Part shown: positions 33,501-44,767 of the stretch, one piece after another
How positions within the stretch are numbered: the stretch's first letter is position 1
How the letters are laid out: every line of letters begins with the position of its first letter
Assembly: GCA_026770025.1 (NCBI GenBank)
Contig: JAMXDE010000016.1
Coordinates: 806,001 to 870,000, forward strand
From: Craspedostauros australis
Taxonomy: Eukaryota > Bacillariophyta > Bacillariophyceae > Mastogloiales > Achnanthaceae
Length of the DNA stretch: 64,000 nt
Direction: 5' to 3'
Translations under genes and position numbers: made by a program
Notes under the pieces: generated by a model
Database searches by the model: none
Told to the model about the DNA's origin: nothing
Seen by the model: only the letters and a program-made list of their open reading frames with translations

Positions 33501-34835
33501 GAGCTTTGCTTTTTTATGAGAGTTCGAAGGCCTACATGTTGATGTATTGTTGGAAACACCAACGGCACGAGTGAGCAGCCGATACAACATGCAAGCCAGG
33601 TTGACCCATGAAGCCTTTGTACCATGGAGTCTTGGATTGTACGACCATTGTCAGAGTTGCCTCAGACTGAACATACGTCCCAACAACACCATCGGAAGTG
33701 GGAAAGAGCAACAAAACGTGACGTGTTTTGGATGTGTTCTGGATGTGTCTTGGATGTGTCGGCGAATTTTCCAAAGTGGTGTTTGAGGAGTTCTGGTTGT
33801 TGTCGCCCTCGTTCGGTGGAGCGCAACAAGAATGAACCCAAACAGGAAATCCGGAGGTTGTGGACCAGAGATACACGCACAGAGGAGATCGGTGCTTCCT
33901 GGGGTGTGTGTGCATGCGGTATTGGTCATGCGGAGGACACCCGCTAGAAAGGGATGGTGTCCGAGCTTCAAGCCATCTTCTGTTTCCAGCATAGCTCGTA
34001 CGAGTAGCTGGCAGGCACATGCGTGGATGTGCAGCCTACGATCTATGGACCTGTACCACCACACAAGTACTGTGTGAATTATCACTTCTGTCTTGCTCAT
34101 CAGTGGAAGAAGCGCGCGACCAGGAAGACCAAACTCACGAATCCCAAGGGAGGGAGAAGGGGATCTTTCCCAATTCTCGAGATGCGATGATGACACAGAG
34201 CATTCTGGGATAAATACGACAAATCTTGTGTTGTTGCATGCAGTTTGGCTCCATTCCCGCGGCCAGAGCTCGGAGTGCCAGCACTCTGCACCACGAGTCA
34301 GAGCAGACCGAACCGCTGGCGGCGAGACTCGCGTCTCGTTGTGCTTGTAGCTTGTACGCCAATTGTCCAATTACGCTCGCCCACAACAGTATGCTACGTA
34401 TGGCTCGTACCTGTTGGGCACCTGATACATTCCAAGTCATTGTGTGGTGCGATGCTCTCTCCCCCTCCGAGAGAAAGAGAGAGTGGTCGACTCGGACGGA
34501 TAGCGTGCCGTGTTTCTGCGAACGATAGCGGCAGTACTCGTGCGCACAGCACTGCAATACGGCCACGGAAGCATAACTGATCTAATCGGAAAAGAGAGAA
34601 AGAGCGGCAAAAGACTCAGCCTATACTTGTATTGGTAGGGCGGTGTGAACACGTGTACCATACCACAGGAGTACTGTTACTGCTGCATGAGTTCGAATAT
34701 GAACACCCCATGTGATGGGACAATAGGTTCACGATCACCATCCGGCTTGTGCTGGGATGATGGACTTAAAGTCGTGTGCTTGTGACCACTTATCTGCGAC
34801 CCTCCTCGAGGCCAGAGAAGGCTGCGACTGCCAAT
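33501..34835. other. 1.3 kb between the tandem CIA30-like genes
   Basis: It contains short direct repeats TTGGATGTGT(CT)TGGATGTG near 33728-33760 and a perfect CTCGTACGAG palindrome at 33995-34004. Frames of up to 239 codons on minus are open but low in recognisable content. I see no remnant of a third CIA30 copy. Confidence 0.4.
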
Positions 34836-35453
34836 TTAGCAACCGAGTGCCTTGACGGTGAAGAGATCAGTGACGAACTGTCCCTCGACTCCTTGGGCCC
34901 AGATCTCCAAGAACTGGATGTTGGACAGCACGGATGGGGGTGCGCAGACGCTTGGGTCGTCAGAGCATGGGATAATGACCTTGCCGGTGGCAAAGTCCCA
35001 GTAGTTGCTGAACTCGGAGAAAGGGATGACGTATTTGTTGTCGCCAGGTGCATCAACGTGGACGTGGGCGCGCCACTCGAATGGAATTGGCATATTGTCA
35101 GTCGGAGGAGTATCTCCAAAGGCGATGTAGTAGCCATCGTAGCCGATGACAGAGTTCAAAGTGACCTCAATGGCAGCACAACTGGAGATGTCTGGGAAGG
35201 ACTTGGTGCTAACAATCTTGACGAATCCTGGTCCGCCGATGAATGGCTGGTACGTGACAATCCCATCGAAGTAGGTCCGATCACCCGCCGGGAAGAGTCC
35301 GCCTTGGGAGGATCCACCTGGGATGACATCGTCGGTCTTCACCTCCCAACCGCTAGGTCCCATGGTGAAGTCCTGCAAGAGGATGTCAGCGTTGGCAGTG
35401 GAGAACATGCCCACAAGCGTGGCGGCAATTGCGGAGGAAACGCAGAGCTTCAT
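34836..35453 (-). CDS. secreted CIA30-like domain protein, copy 2, 205 aa
   Basis: It is a paralogue of copy 1 with the same length and layout: a signal peptide (MKLCVSSAIAATLVGMFS, then TANA-D) and one CIA30-like domain. Shared blocks include DILLQDFT, GPSGWEVKTD, VIPGGSS, YQPFI, SFPDISSCAAIEVT, GYYIAFGDT, IPFEWR and LEIWAQGVEGQF. The main differences are in the central loop (APGDNKYVIPFSEFSNYWDF) and before the last Cys pair (CSDDPSVCAPPS). Head-to-tail order on one strand indicates tandem duplication. Both copies are intact, so both are probably kept by selection. Function outside the fold is unknown. Confidence 0.8.
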   Translation of the reverse strand: MKLCVSSAIAATLVGMFSTANADILLQDFTMGPSGWEVKTDDVIPGGSSQGGLFPAGDRTYFDGIVTYQPFIGGPGFVKIVSTKSFPDISSCAAIEVTLNSVIGYDGYYIAFGDTPPTDNMPIPFEWRAHVHVDAPGDNKYVIPFSEFSNYWDFATGKVIIPCSDDPSVCAPPSVLSNIQFLEIWAQGVEGQFVTDLFTVKALGC

Positions 35454-36172
35454 GATGTTGGTGTTTATCGTCAGGTGTTGGTGGGTGAATCAGTGCAGTC
35501 TTTGCTTTTTGTGAGAGCACAGGGGCATGCAGGTGGACTTGTTGTTGGGAGTACGGGTGATGTGAGTACACAAACTGGTTCGACAGGCAAGCGATGTTGG
35601 AGGGCCAGAGATCCGACACCGGAGGTCGGTGATTGGGCTGGTTTTGGATACGATTCTACAGCCATCATAGTAGGCGTCTTACTGCGCTGGTTCCAATTCC
35701 ACCACCAACAACGCCACCAACACCCATCGGAACCGAGAAAGATACAGAAGGAACCCCAACGATGAACCAGGGCGTGTTTTGGAAGCGCCAGCACATCAGC
35801 GTTTGCAAAGATCTGGTTGGTGTCACCCTTGGGAGAACTCAGACAAGATTCGCGAACCCAAACACAAGATCAAATGCGGATCAATAAATCCAAAGGTTTG
35901 TCGCAGTTGAGAACACAGCGAAAACCGTTAGCGGGACGTCAGCAAGTGGCAATGGCTGCGGAGGACGTGGGCAATACCGTGCCGCTGGTGTCGTGTGACG
36001 CTATCCGCCAGTACTCTCCGGGAAGGGGGTTGTCCCTCTCGACCCTTGACATCACCGACCGAAGTTGTGGCACGCGATGCAGCGCAAACCATCACCCCGG
36101 GGTACGAGCCGCCCGCCGCAGATGCGGGCGCGGTACGCGTATTGGGCCAGCTGCAGACCTTGTGCGTACGAT
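35454..36172. other. intergenic, no gene seen
   Basis: It holds the promoter of CIA30-like copy 2 at the left. The rest may contain further decayed sequence of the ATPase-like fragment to the right, but nothing can be aligned by eye. Confidence 0.35.
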
Positions 36173-37272
36173 CTATTCATCTTGCTTTCCCAGGACGCTG
36201 GACATCACACCGGATGCAGGAATCTGATCATGGACACACCGAGCATGCTCGATCAGTTCGTTTCCCATCGAATACCCCAAGTCGAATCGACTCAGCATGA
36301 GCTCGACATCGCACCGGGCGCGTACCAACCGAATAATGAAATCGTGTGTTCCTGCCATGGGTCACCTCTCACCTTGCGCAATGCAGTGCTTACGAGTTGG
36401 AGATATGTTGCAGCAGCCACTAATGTGGCGATCTGCAGCGCATGCTCGCCAGCCCCCGGATCTCGTTGAGCTGCTGCGAGATGGTCCTTGGTTGGGGTGT
36501 AATTGATGTAATCGCCTGCGAGGAAGAACGCACTGCTGTCAGTTGCTCGATCAGTGGCGCACTCGGACAGGGGGGTGCTCGCGCAAAGGTCCCACAAGCA
36601 CCGACCAACCCGGAGACGGAGCTTGGAGCGAACCTCTCCGAACGGCACAAGGTCGCGCGCTGCTTGCTGAATGCGGTTGTGCACAAACCGATAGTTTGCA
36701 CTGCCGATGGACTTTGCAAGGAGGCTGTCCAGAACTGCCTCTTCCAATCGCTCCGCAAGTGGTTTATCAGTGATCGGCTCGTCGGTTTTGCCTTGAGCGT
36801 TGTCTCTCGTGCGAACGTGAGGAAAGATGAGAAGAATATCACCTCCTGCGGGATTGTTCTGCGCTTCGTGATCCCAGACCGCCTGCAGAGCATCCAGCTC
36901 AAACGAGGATCGAATGCATGCTGTCGGTATCGGAACCTTCTGCAACGGATTAGGCATAGCTCGTAGTTTGGACGAGATGAGTTGGATCACGTTGTTTGTT
37001 GCTGCGCGGTTGTCGCCATCCATGAAATTAATCTCACCGTCAACCTTGGTTTGGCTGAGGCTGTTGTGTAGTGGAGGATGCGGTACGAGTGATGCTGCTG
37101 CCGTAATCAACATTGAACAAGATGGATAGCGCTGACACGAAGGCAACGAGGCTCTCATTCTGTTGTAGTGTCTGAAGTTACTCGATTCGATGATTGATTG
37201 AAGCTGCTGCAGTTGTCGCCGCTGATCCGTCCCACCATCTTGCGCTGTTTGCGTTTGATGTCCCTCGAGCAA
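36173..37272 (-). pseudogene. fragment of an AAA-ATPase signalling protein, frameshifted
   Basis: Minus 37272-36292 has no ATG start at its open end and reads like the C-terminal half of the large 'predicted ATPase' modules found beside kinase, GAF and histidine-kinase domains. Pieces are YRFVHNRIQQAARDLVP, then SKLRLRVGRCLWDLC, then ALQIATLVAAATYLQL. After about 36320 homologous-looking sequence continues in another frame (IIRLVRARCDVELMLSRFDL, then ELIEHARCVHDQIPASG, ending 36173). The N-terminal nucleotide-binding part (Walker A/B) is missing. Truncation plus frame change make a decayed gene most likely; an intron near 36320 or a multi-exon gene is the alternative. Family assignment is from recalled motifs. 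Confidence 0.5.
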
Positions 37273-37592
37273 CGGTTCCTCGTATTGCGGCTATTTTGCA
37301 AGGGCGCCAAACATTGCGATACCTGCTGGTAACAATAGTGAGGACGTACACGGTATTTGTTGAGCGCCTCCGAGCGTGTGAGCCTGCCCGCACCTCTATT
37401 GTTTTGTATCGCTGCTGACAAGTCAACCGCGGAAAAAGTCGGTGTTGCAGAGTGGCGTGCGCAGTCAAGCAGCGCATTCGGCCACGGGGCCTCGCGAAAG
37501 CAAACGATTGAACTCCGACTGGAATTGAATTTAAAAACGTATCATTTCATTTCTAAAGAGTAAGAGAACTGAATACCATTGTCGCATTCGAT
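37273..37592. other. intergenic, no gene seen
   Basis: This short stretch includes the 3' UTR of ribulose-phosphate epimerase at its right. Nothing else is recognised. Confidence 0.4.
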
Positions 37593-39296
37593 TTACTCCG
37601 TGGAAACCTCGGCGAGCTCAGCGCGCATGGCATCAATTGTCTTCTTGTATCCCTCCACCGTTCTTGGCTCCTTGAGGATGGCACTTCCGGCGACCATCAT
37701 ATCCACACCGGCCTCGGCGACCTCCTTGATGTTGTCGACCTTGACTCCTCCGTCGATCTCCAATCGGCAGTCGAGACCGTTGTCATCGATGAACTTGCGG
37801 GCCTCGCGGGCCTTGTCGAGGACGGCTGGGATGAATGCCTGTCCTCCGAATCCTGGGTTGACGGACATGAGGAGGATGATGTCGAGCTTGTCCTTGACGA
37901 AGTGGCAGACATCGATGCTGGTGGCTGGGTTGAAGACGAGTCCGGCCTTGCATCCTCCGTTCTTGATCAGCTGCAGGGATCGGTCGACGTGCTGCGTGGC
38001 CTCTGGGTGGAATGTGATGTACGAGGCTCCAGCATCGATGAAGTCGCCGATGACGGCATCGACTGGGGAGACCATCAAGTGCACATCGATTGGTGCGGTG
38101 ACACCGTGGCCACGCAGGGCCTTGCAGACCATTGGTCCGATGGTGAGGTTTGGGACCTGTTGATTGATTGATGATGATGACGATGACGGGCGAAAATGAC
38201 GATGATGCGGAAAATGGGATCCGAGTAGAATGCGGAAAAATCACGTTGTCAGAAATGCCAACCGTCATCATGCGTGGAGATACGAGCATCCAGCATCGCG
38301 ATTGGATAATCGTTTGTGTGCGTCGTTGGTGATGGAAAATGGAGTAGGAATGATTGTCAGTTGAATAATTCATTGATGGATTGCGTTGTGCGTTGTGTTC
38401 CATCGCAAGGACACATGCCGAGACGGTGTCGATTTGTCGTAATGGGAGCACGTGTGGTTGTCTGCAACGATCGGTCGGATTCGAGCGGCATCCTGATGAT
38501 GATTGACAGAAAGCTCTTCGACCACCATGATGCAATTGCATGGCAGAAACGAGATGCTTCGAATAGAATAATTTCCACAATGCACAAGCCGATGCATCCT
38601 TTTCTCAATCTCAACATGACTTCTGTCCGGAATCATTGCGGCAGTTCCATCATTCTCCGTCATTTTGGCTTGGCATGACTTACGTAGTGGTTGTCCATGA
38701 CGTCGAAGTGAACGACATCGGCACCGGCCTCGAGGACGTTGTCGACCTCCTCACCGAGCTTGGCGAAGTCGGCGGACAGGATGGATGGGGCGATGAGGTA
38801 GTCCTTGTCTCCCCACACATTGAGGGAAGTGGAGGCGCGGCTGGCTGGCTGCAAGATGAAAGCATTACAGTAGAGATGGGCGATGTCATTGTCGTTGATG
38901 AGGATGATGTGGAACCCATCAGCACGTAATTATCGAATGATTCGTCGCCATCGGCGGTCATTCATATTCCCACGGATGCCGATGGTGTGGTTTACGACGT
39001 TAACGACCATCCGAAATACAAGTGGATGGGATGGGATGAAGGGAAGCGGGGCAGAATAGAGATTGTCAGAAAAGATGAGCAATGAAGCGGCAGGGGCAAG
39101 AGCAATCGCATTGTCCAAATCGCGATCCATGATCATCTCAGTAATACAAATGACGGCTGTCAACGTCGTGCCATGACATTCCGTGACACAAGCAGAGACA
39201 ATGACTGTGACGCAAAGGAACGGGCGCACTTACAGCAGGCGCGAAGGCGCTGGCGCCGGCGACGAGAGCAGAAAGGGAGAGGAGGGAGAACTTCAT
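37593..39296 (-). CDS. rpe: plastid ribulose-phosphate 3-epimerase, 3 exons, 263 aa
   Basis: It interconverts ribulose 5-phosphate and xylulose 5-phosphate in the Calvin cycle and pentose phosphate pathway. Exons are 39296-39234, 38848-38684 and 38156-37593; donors GTAAGT, GTAAGT; acceptors CAG; all phase 0. Exon 1 encodes exactly the targeting signal: a signal peptide ending [10 protein letters not shown], the ASAFAP motif that directs proteins into secondary plastids of diatoms and relatives. The mature enzyme shows [30 protein letters not shown] (metal-binding His and Asp), [38 protein letters not shown] (second catalytic Asp) and VAGSAIL. MDNHY replaces the more common MDG(R/H)F. All catalytic residues are present and the TIM barrel is full length. 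Introns are 385 and 527 bp. Confidence 0.95.
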
Positions 39297-39987
39297 GGTG
39301 ATGGCGTGGACGGTGGGTGCTGAATCGGATGTTAGATCGCAAGGAGCTTGTTGTGAGGGTCGCATGCCAACCAAGATCGGCACATGCACCACACCAACAC
39401 AAACGACAACAACAACGACCACAGACACCGCAAACGAAAACGTAGAGATTCACACAACAAAGGAAAGAGAAAACGTGTTCTGTGGTTCATTGCTGTGCCA
39501 TCACGCCTCCGTATTTGCATTGCCAACGCCGTCATTTCAGTCGTCCGCGTTCGTTGTCTTCTTTGGTTGGTTGGTCATTGACTGAGGCAAAACGTTGGTG
39601 GCTCGTGTTGCATTTCTTTCGCGTTTGTGACAGGTGTTTTCTTGTCTGACGTGTGGTTTTGTGGCACGATCTTTGTTGTAACGTGCGTTTAACGCCTCAA
39701 GTACGTTTGCGAATCTGCATCACGAATCTACGATCCGTTCGATCAAATCAACACATCGGAACTAATACTGTGCAGATTCTATTCTTTCGATGTTACCGAT
39801 TCTCCTTCAATCAACGAACGACTGTCGGAAGAAAGGTACGCCACACCATACTCTAACATTGATGACAATGCCTTCATGTCTGATCTAATCATTGTTACAT
39901 ATGGCTGCTGCTTGTGCTGCGCTGCACGATGAGCTGCCATCACGGATGCATGCAGGCATGCACGCATATTGGTACCTTCCAGTAGCT
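39297..39987. other. intergenic upstream of rpe
   Basis: It holds the rpe promoter and 5' UTR (CAACAACAAC-type repeats near 39400-39425) and the 3' UTR of the RAP-domain gene. No gene is seen. Confidence 0.4.
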
Positions 39988-42900
39988 CTAGTCAAAGCGC
40001 GAGCTTCTGCTGGCGGGCAACGTCTTGTATTCGCTCACATCCGCAGTGCTGAATTGGATGTTGGCATGGGTCTTCAATTTGCGCTGCAGGTATCGTTGCC
40101 GTTCCTGAAGTCACAACGAAGATTGAAGATCAGTTGGTGTTGGGCAGATTGATTGATTGGCACACATGAAACAAAGAAACGAACAATGAGATTGACGATA
40201 TCGGTGTGCAGAGTATGGTATTGGGATGCATGTTTGTGAGATTGGAGAGAGTGTTTGGTTTTCGCTGAATGGACGGGCGGGCACAACATACGATGGTATC
40301 ATCCATAGAATATAACACAACACATCACAGCACAGCACAGCAACATCCACTGCACAAACATCCAAAACCACTCACCATACTGGCCCAGAACGGAATCTTG
40401 TCGAACTCGTAATACGGCACGCGCACGACGTGCCACCCTTGCAGCTTCAGCAATCGGTACTTCAGCACGGTGTGACCAAGCGCTCGCGGTGCGTCCGGCT
40501 TGCGGTGGTTGGTCTCTTGTCCCGCGCGCGTGAAATGATTCGGTCCATCGAACTCGACGGCCACGCGCACCTTCTCGCTGGCGATGCTGTCAAAGTCGGT
40601 CTGGTGGATCCAACCGGCGTTGGGCTTCAGCACGATGGCGACGTCGATGTCCTCGTCGTGCTCGTTGTAATGCCGGACGCCCATGAGCTGCAGCGTCTGG
40701 CTCAACGACCGGTGACGCGCGCTGCTGATCTTCGTCCTCGATTTCTCCATGTTCCATTGCTCTTGCAGGTACTCCACGAACCAGGTGGGCGTGCCGGCGA
40801 CGCATTGCGGATTCTCATGGCGCAGCAGGAAGTAGCCCTGCCACAGCTGGTGGGCGTGCTCCAGTTGGATGGAATTCTCCTTTTCGCACGTGCCCGCGGC
40901 CTCGTGGAAGATGGTGCGCAGGATGTGGGAGGCATCGTCCGATTTGTGATTCTCCAGCACCGTGAAGGCCCAGACGATGTTGGCCTGTTCCTGCGCGCCG
41001 ATGCCGATGCCGGCGAGGCTCTTGCCCGATTCCCGCATGGTGGTGACGAGGTGGTGGTTGGCCTCCTCCAGGAAGGTCGCGAAATGCTTGCCCTCCTGCG
41101 TTAGATGCAACCGTGCCTGAGCCCACAGCAGGATACTGAGCTCCCACGTCGCGAAGGTCTGCCGCGTGGCTGCATCGACGTACTGCCGCGTCCCGACCAT
41201 GCGATTCTTGCGCAACCGATACGCGCTCTCCTCGTAGACTGCATGCAACAGCGGGATGTCATCGATGCGCGCATGCGCCAACGACAGAGCCACCTGCACG
41301 AGATCCGGCGTGCTCCACTGCCGCAGGGGACGGCCGCCATCCGATAATCGCAGATGCGACGACAATGCTTCGACCATGAAGACGAGATCGTCACCAAGAC
41401 GGAAGTTATCGGCCTGCAGGGTCCCCAACGCCCACAGCAATTGCGCGATATCGCGGCTCTTCATGGATTGCACAGCCTCGCCGCCCACCAACAGACGATG
41501 GCTCGTTTCACGTGTGATGTGCAGCAGGAGTCGTTCCGATTCCGCCGTCTTGCAGATTCCGTGCGATGCGAAGGACCATGCCGTGTTAGCCAGCTGGCTC
41601 CACGTGCAGGATTCCAAATTGGTGGGGTCCTTTTGCAGTGTGCCGTTGTTGCTGCTGCTGTTGCTGCTGCTGTTGCTACTGCTGCTGCTATTGGCATTCG
41701 TTGCCTCGTCGTCGCCCTGATGCGCGCACAGCAAATTTCCAATAGCATCGTACAGATCATCCGTGATGATATCATCAGTTTCGGATGGCACGGAATGAAC
41801 ATGCTTGTGCTGTTTCAATTGTTCGCTCTTCTTCGTGGTGTCGCCAAAGCCGTCGTCATCAATGTCGCCATCGAAACCGGATCCCCAGGATTCGAACGTG
41901 ATGGTGGTGGATCCTGTGGCTTTCTGCTTTTCTTCCTCCTCATCTTTTGTGTAGGATTCTGTGTTGCCTAGCTGAGGCTGCATCTGCCAACCCACGGGAC
42001 GTCGGCGAGGACGCAATACACCGTACGCCCAGCATGCCATGCACACTTCCCCAATTTTGGCAGGATCGGAGCGCTTGGTTTTGGTTGCATCGCGGATGTC
42101 CGTGTTGATATTACCCATCACCTGTTGCTGCTGCTGCTGTTGTTGCTGCCCATTGGCCATGAAGACATCGGGATCCTGCTCATCCAAGATGGCAGTCAAT
42201 GCGCGTGCGATATCGTCGATCAATCCATCCAGCATCTGCTGCGACTGCTCACGATTGGGTTGATCGTCGTCATCATGATGGTCCGCAAAGTCGGGCGACC
42301 AATCATCAAAGCCATTTTTGCGGTTGACATTCCGCAACGACGCATTGTCTTCCGCGATGGTCCACACTTCCGTCGTCGCCACGACCTTGCCGTTGGAGGA
42401 CGTCGTTGTGGTGACCTGCTCCGACATGGCGATCTCGGGCAGCAGCGACCGATCCCGATCGACGAACTTGGCGATGGCCCAGATGGAATTGCAGAGCTGA
42501 CGCGTCGACAGCATGTCCTTATCGAGCATATTGCGCAGCACGCGCAGCGTCTTGACGAAGAGCGCATGAAACTGGCCATCGAGTTCGACGTCGCGCGACC
42601 AACCCAGTGCCTTGGCACCGTACGTGAGGGCGCAGACGACGTTGGCGGCGTTGCATCGCGTGGGATGCGTGCGGTGCAATACCTGCAGGACGGCCGTGGC
42701 ACGGCGCACGGGCGTGTCATCGTTGCTGCTGCTGTGTGGTCCGAAGGCGGACTTGATGCGGTTCTGCGTTTGGAAGGACGTGCGGATATCCGCCTGCCAT
42801 GGCTCGCGGTCGTCGAGTGGTTGCGACGGGGATGGGCGCGTCTTTTTGTTGGCCTTGTTCCATCGGGAGTTTCTTGATTTGTTGTTGGATTGTCTCGTTC

Positions 42901-43465
42901 GTCTCTTGTTGTTGTTATTGTTGTTGGTAGTATTGGCATTGTTGTTGGTACTACCGTTGCCGTTTCTGCTGTTGTTGTTACTGTTGTTACTGTTGTTGCC
43001 ATTGTTGTTGGCATTGTTGTTGGCATTGTTGCTGGTTCTGCCACCCCTTCGCCTCCTCGGAGGCAAGTGCTTGTGCCTGCTGTCATCTTGGATCTTGATT
43101 GCGTAGCCGGAGCCGCCAAGGATGTCGGACAGCCTCGGAATGTTCCGCGGAATGCTGTCGCAATCCGTTGCTCCCTTGTTGTCTTTGACGGAGCTGTTGC
43201 TTGTTGCATCGTTTCGGTCATCGCGTGGTTGCGCAGTATTCTTGTTGGTGCGCTGCGTCTCCATGACCGGCAGCAGTGGCAGTCGAGGTGGCGGAGTCTG
43301 AACGCGGCTGCTGAAGAGCGATGTGGATGGTGTTTTCTGTGGCACAGCATGCTGTCTCCGGCCGCTGCTGTGTCCATTCTGAAGGCCATGCACCTGCAGG
43401 AGCAGGCAAGCGACAGCCACGACGGTGACCAGGCCTCGTCGGGCGTTCCTTGAGCTATTCTTCAT
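39988..43465 (-). CDS. RAP-domain protein with helical repeats, organelle RNA factor, 1,068 aa
   Basis: RAP proteins act in RNA processing or translation in mitochondria and plastids. Exon 1 is 43465-40376; a GTGAGT donor and 271 bp intron lead to exon 2, 40104-39988 (ERQRYLQRKLKTHANI to the stop). The ATG at 43465 is the first in frame. A hydrophobic leader (LVTVVAVACLLLQVHG) could be a signal peptide of a plastid preprotein. A long Asn-rich tract lies near 140-200. Repeated helical pieces follow: LCNSIWAIAKF, MACWAYGVLR, QLANTAWSFASHG, IAQLLWALGTL, DLVQVALSLAHA, LSILLWAQARL and QANIVWAFTVL, the W-A repeats usual in RAP/OPR proteins. The RAP domain is at about 960-1045 (VRVAVEFDGPNHFTR, then LKYRLLKLQGWHVVRVPYYEF). 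Exon 2 completes its last helix. Confidence 0.88.
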
Positions 43466-44767
43466 CGTTGTTGTTGAAGGGCTCAATTGAATGAGTTCGA
43501 TTGAATGATCCGATGAGTGCGGTCGGTGGTTGGCAGTTCTTGCTGTGTGGCTTGTTGCTGTGGTCTGCAACTACTTGTTCTTAATTGTTGGAATCAATGA
43601 GCGAGGATGGTGGTTGTCTTGTTGAAGTGGGAGGAATGACGTTTGGACATGTCATCCACAGGCACAAGCAGCGTGCAGTACGCGTAGTGCCGATTGAAGG
43701 TCCAACAATGCAGTTGTTGTGGTCCACTTTGCGACGCTTCTGCCGATACGAGGAGAGTGGCAATCGTGGTGGTAACAATCGCGGTGATGTGAGTTGGCGA
43801 CTGCGAGTACATTTGGAACATGGAATGACGGTGGTGATGGCCAAAACAACAACAACAACAACGACGACAACAACAACCACAACAACAACAACGATGATGA
43901 TGTCCACTATTTCTTTGCCTCCTTCCGATCGTCACTCACCCTCGTTCGTCACACCCACACTTTTTCTTTCTGCGCGATGTGCGCATCTCTTCGTGATTGA
44001 AACTCCATTGGCTGCTGAAATGTCGCATGCGACACGCGACCCCGATCTTATCATTTCAACTTGGGTGTCATCTGCGGATGCTTTCGTTTGGGTCCACGAT
44101 GCGGCTGACATCACAAAACGCAAGAAAATGTCAACTTCTCAAACGAGAAGCCTGATGTGCGCAGCTGCTGCATCGCGCGACAAGGGACAGCCATCTACCT
44201 CCAAAGTAGACAACAGACACAAATAGAGTATCCGTGTCGAGCGCGAACATCAGAGATCCAGAGACCGATTCAGAACAGAACAAGACAAGAGAAGCGGCCA
44301 CACGAGCTCCGACTGCCGAGGTTGTGTTGTACCCTTCCGACCACTCATCTGCTCTCGGCGTCTGCCAATCGTGGTGCCCAGCCGATGCTCCGATTGATGC
44401 CATCACTGATGCCATCATTGATTCCTCATCCAGTACGGTGACATCCGCCAGAGACCACATCAACGGCTCAATCGATTCATCAGTCCATCAATCCATCAAT
44501 CAATCCATCGGAGCCACTGCAGTGGCCCCATGTCCGTCTCGTCTCCAAAGGCTTTCATCTTCGCAAAGGATTGAGACCGCTCTGCTCAGCGAGCACAACA
44601 GAGAGTGCACTGTAGCACAATTGAATAGAGCACGAGCTGCTCTCCCCATCACCACGCATACCCTACGAGAGCATACAACTGCAATAGCACCAGCGATGAC
44701 CTCAATTCAGAATACTCGTACGGATAAGCTTTCGGCCAGCAGAAGGATAACAGCGCATCGCTGGACC
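43466..44767. other. divergent promoter region of RAP and DUF2358-like genes
   Basis: It contains an (ACA/ACG)n microsatellite at about 43846-43894 and ATCAATCCATCAATC repeats near 44480-44507. A TACTCGTACGG sequence lies at 44713, 55 bases before the chosen ATG of the DUF2358-like gene. The plus frame is open from 44234, so a longer N-terminus is possible, but no conserved sequence is seen there. Confidence 0.4.

Noticed and set aside
34776-35765. 329-codon plus-strand ORF
   Set aside because: Antisense to CIA30-like copy 2; Val/Gly-rich mirror composition.
42220-43389. 389-codon minus-strand ORF, Thr/Arg-rich
   Set aside because: Alternative frame of the RAP-domain gene through its Asn-repeat region; the correct frame carries the helical repeats and RAP domain.
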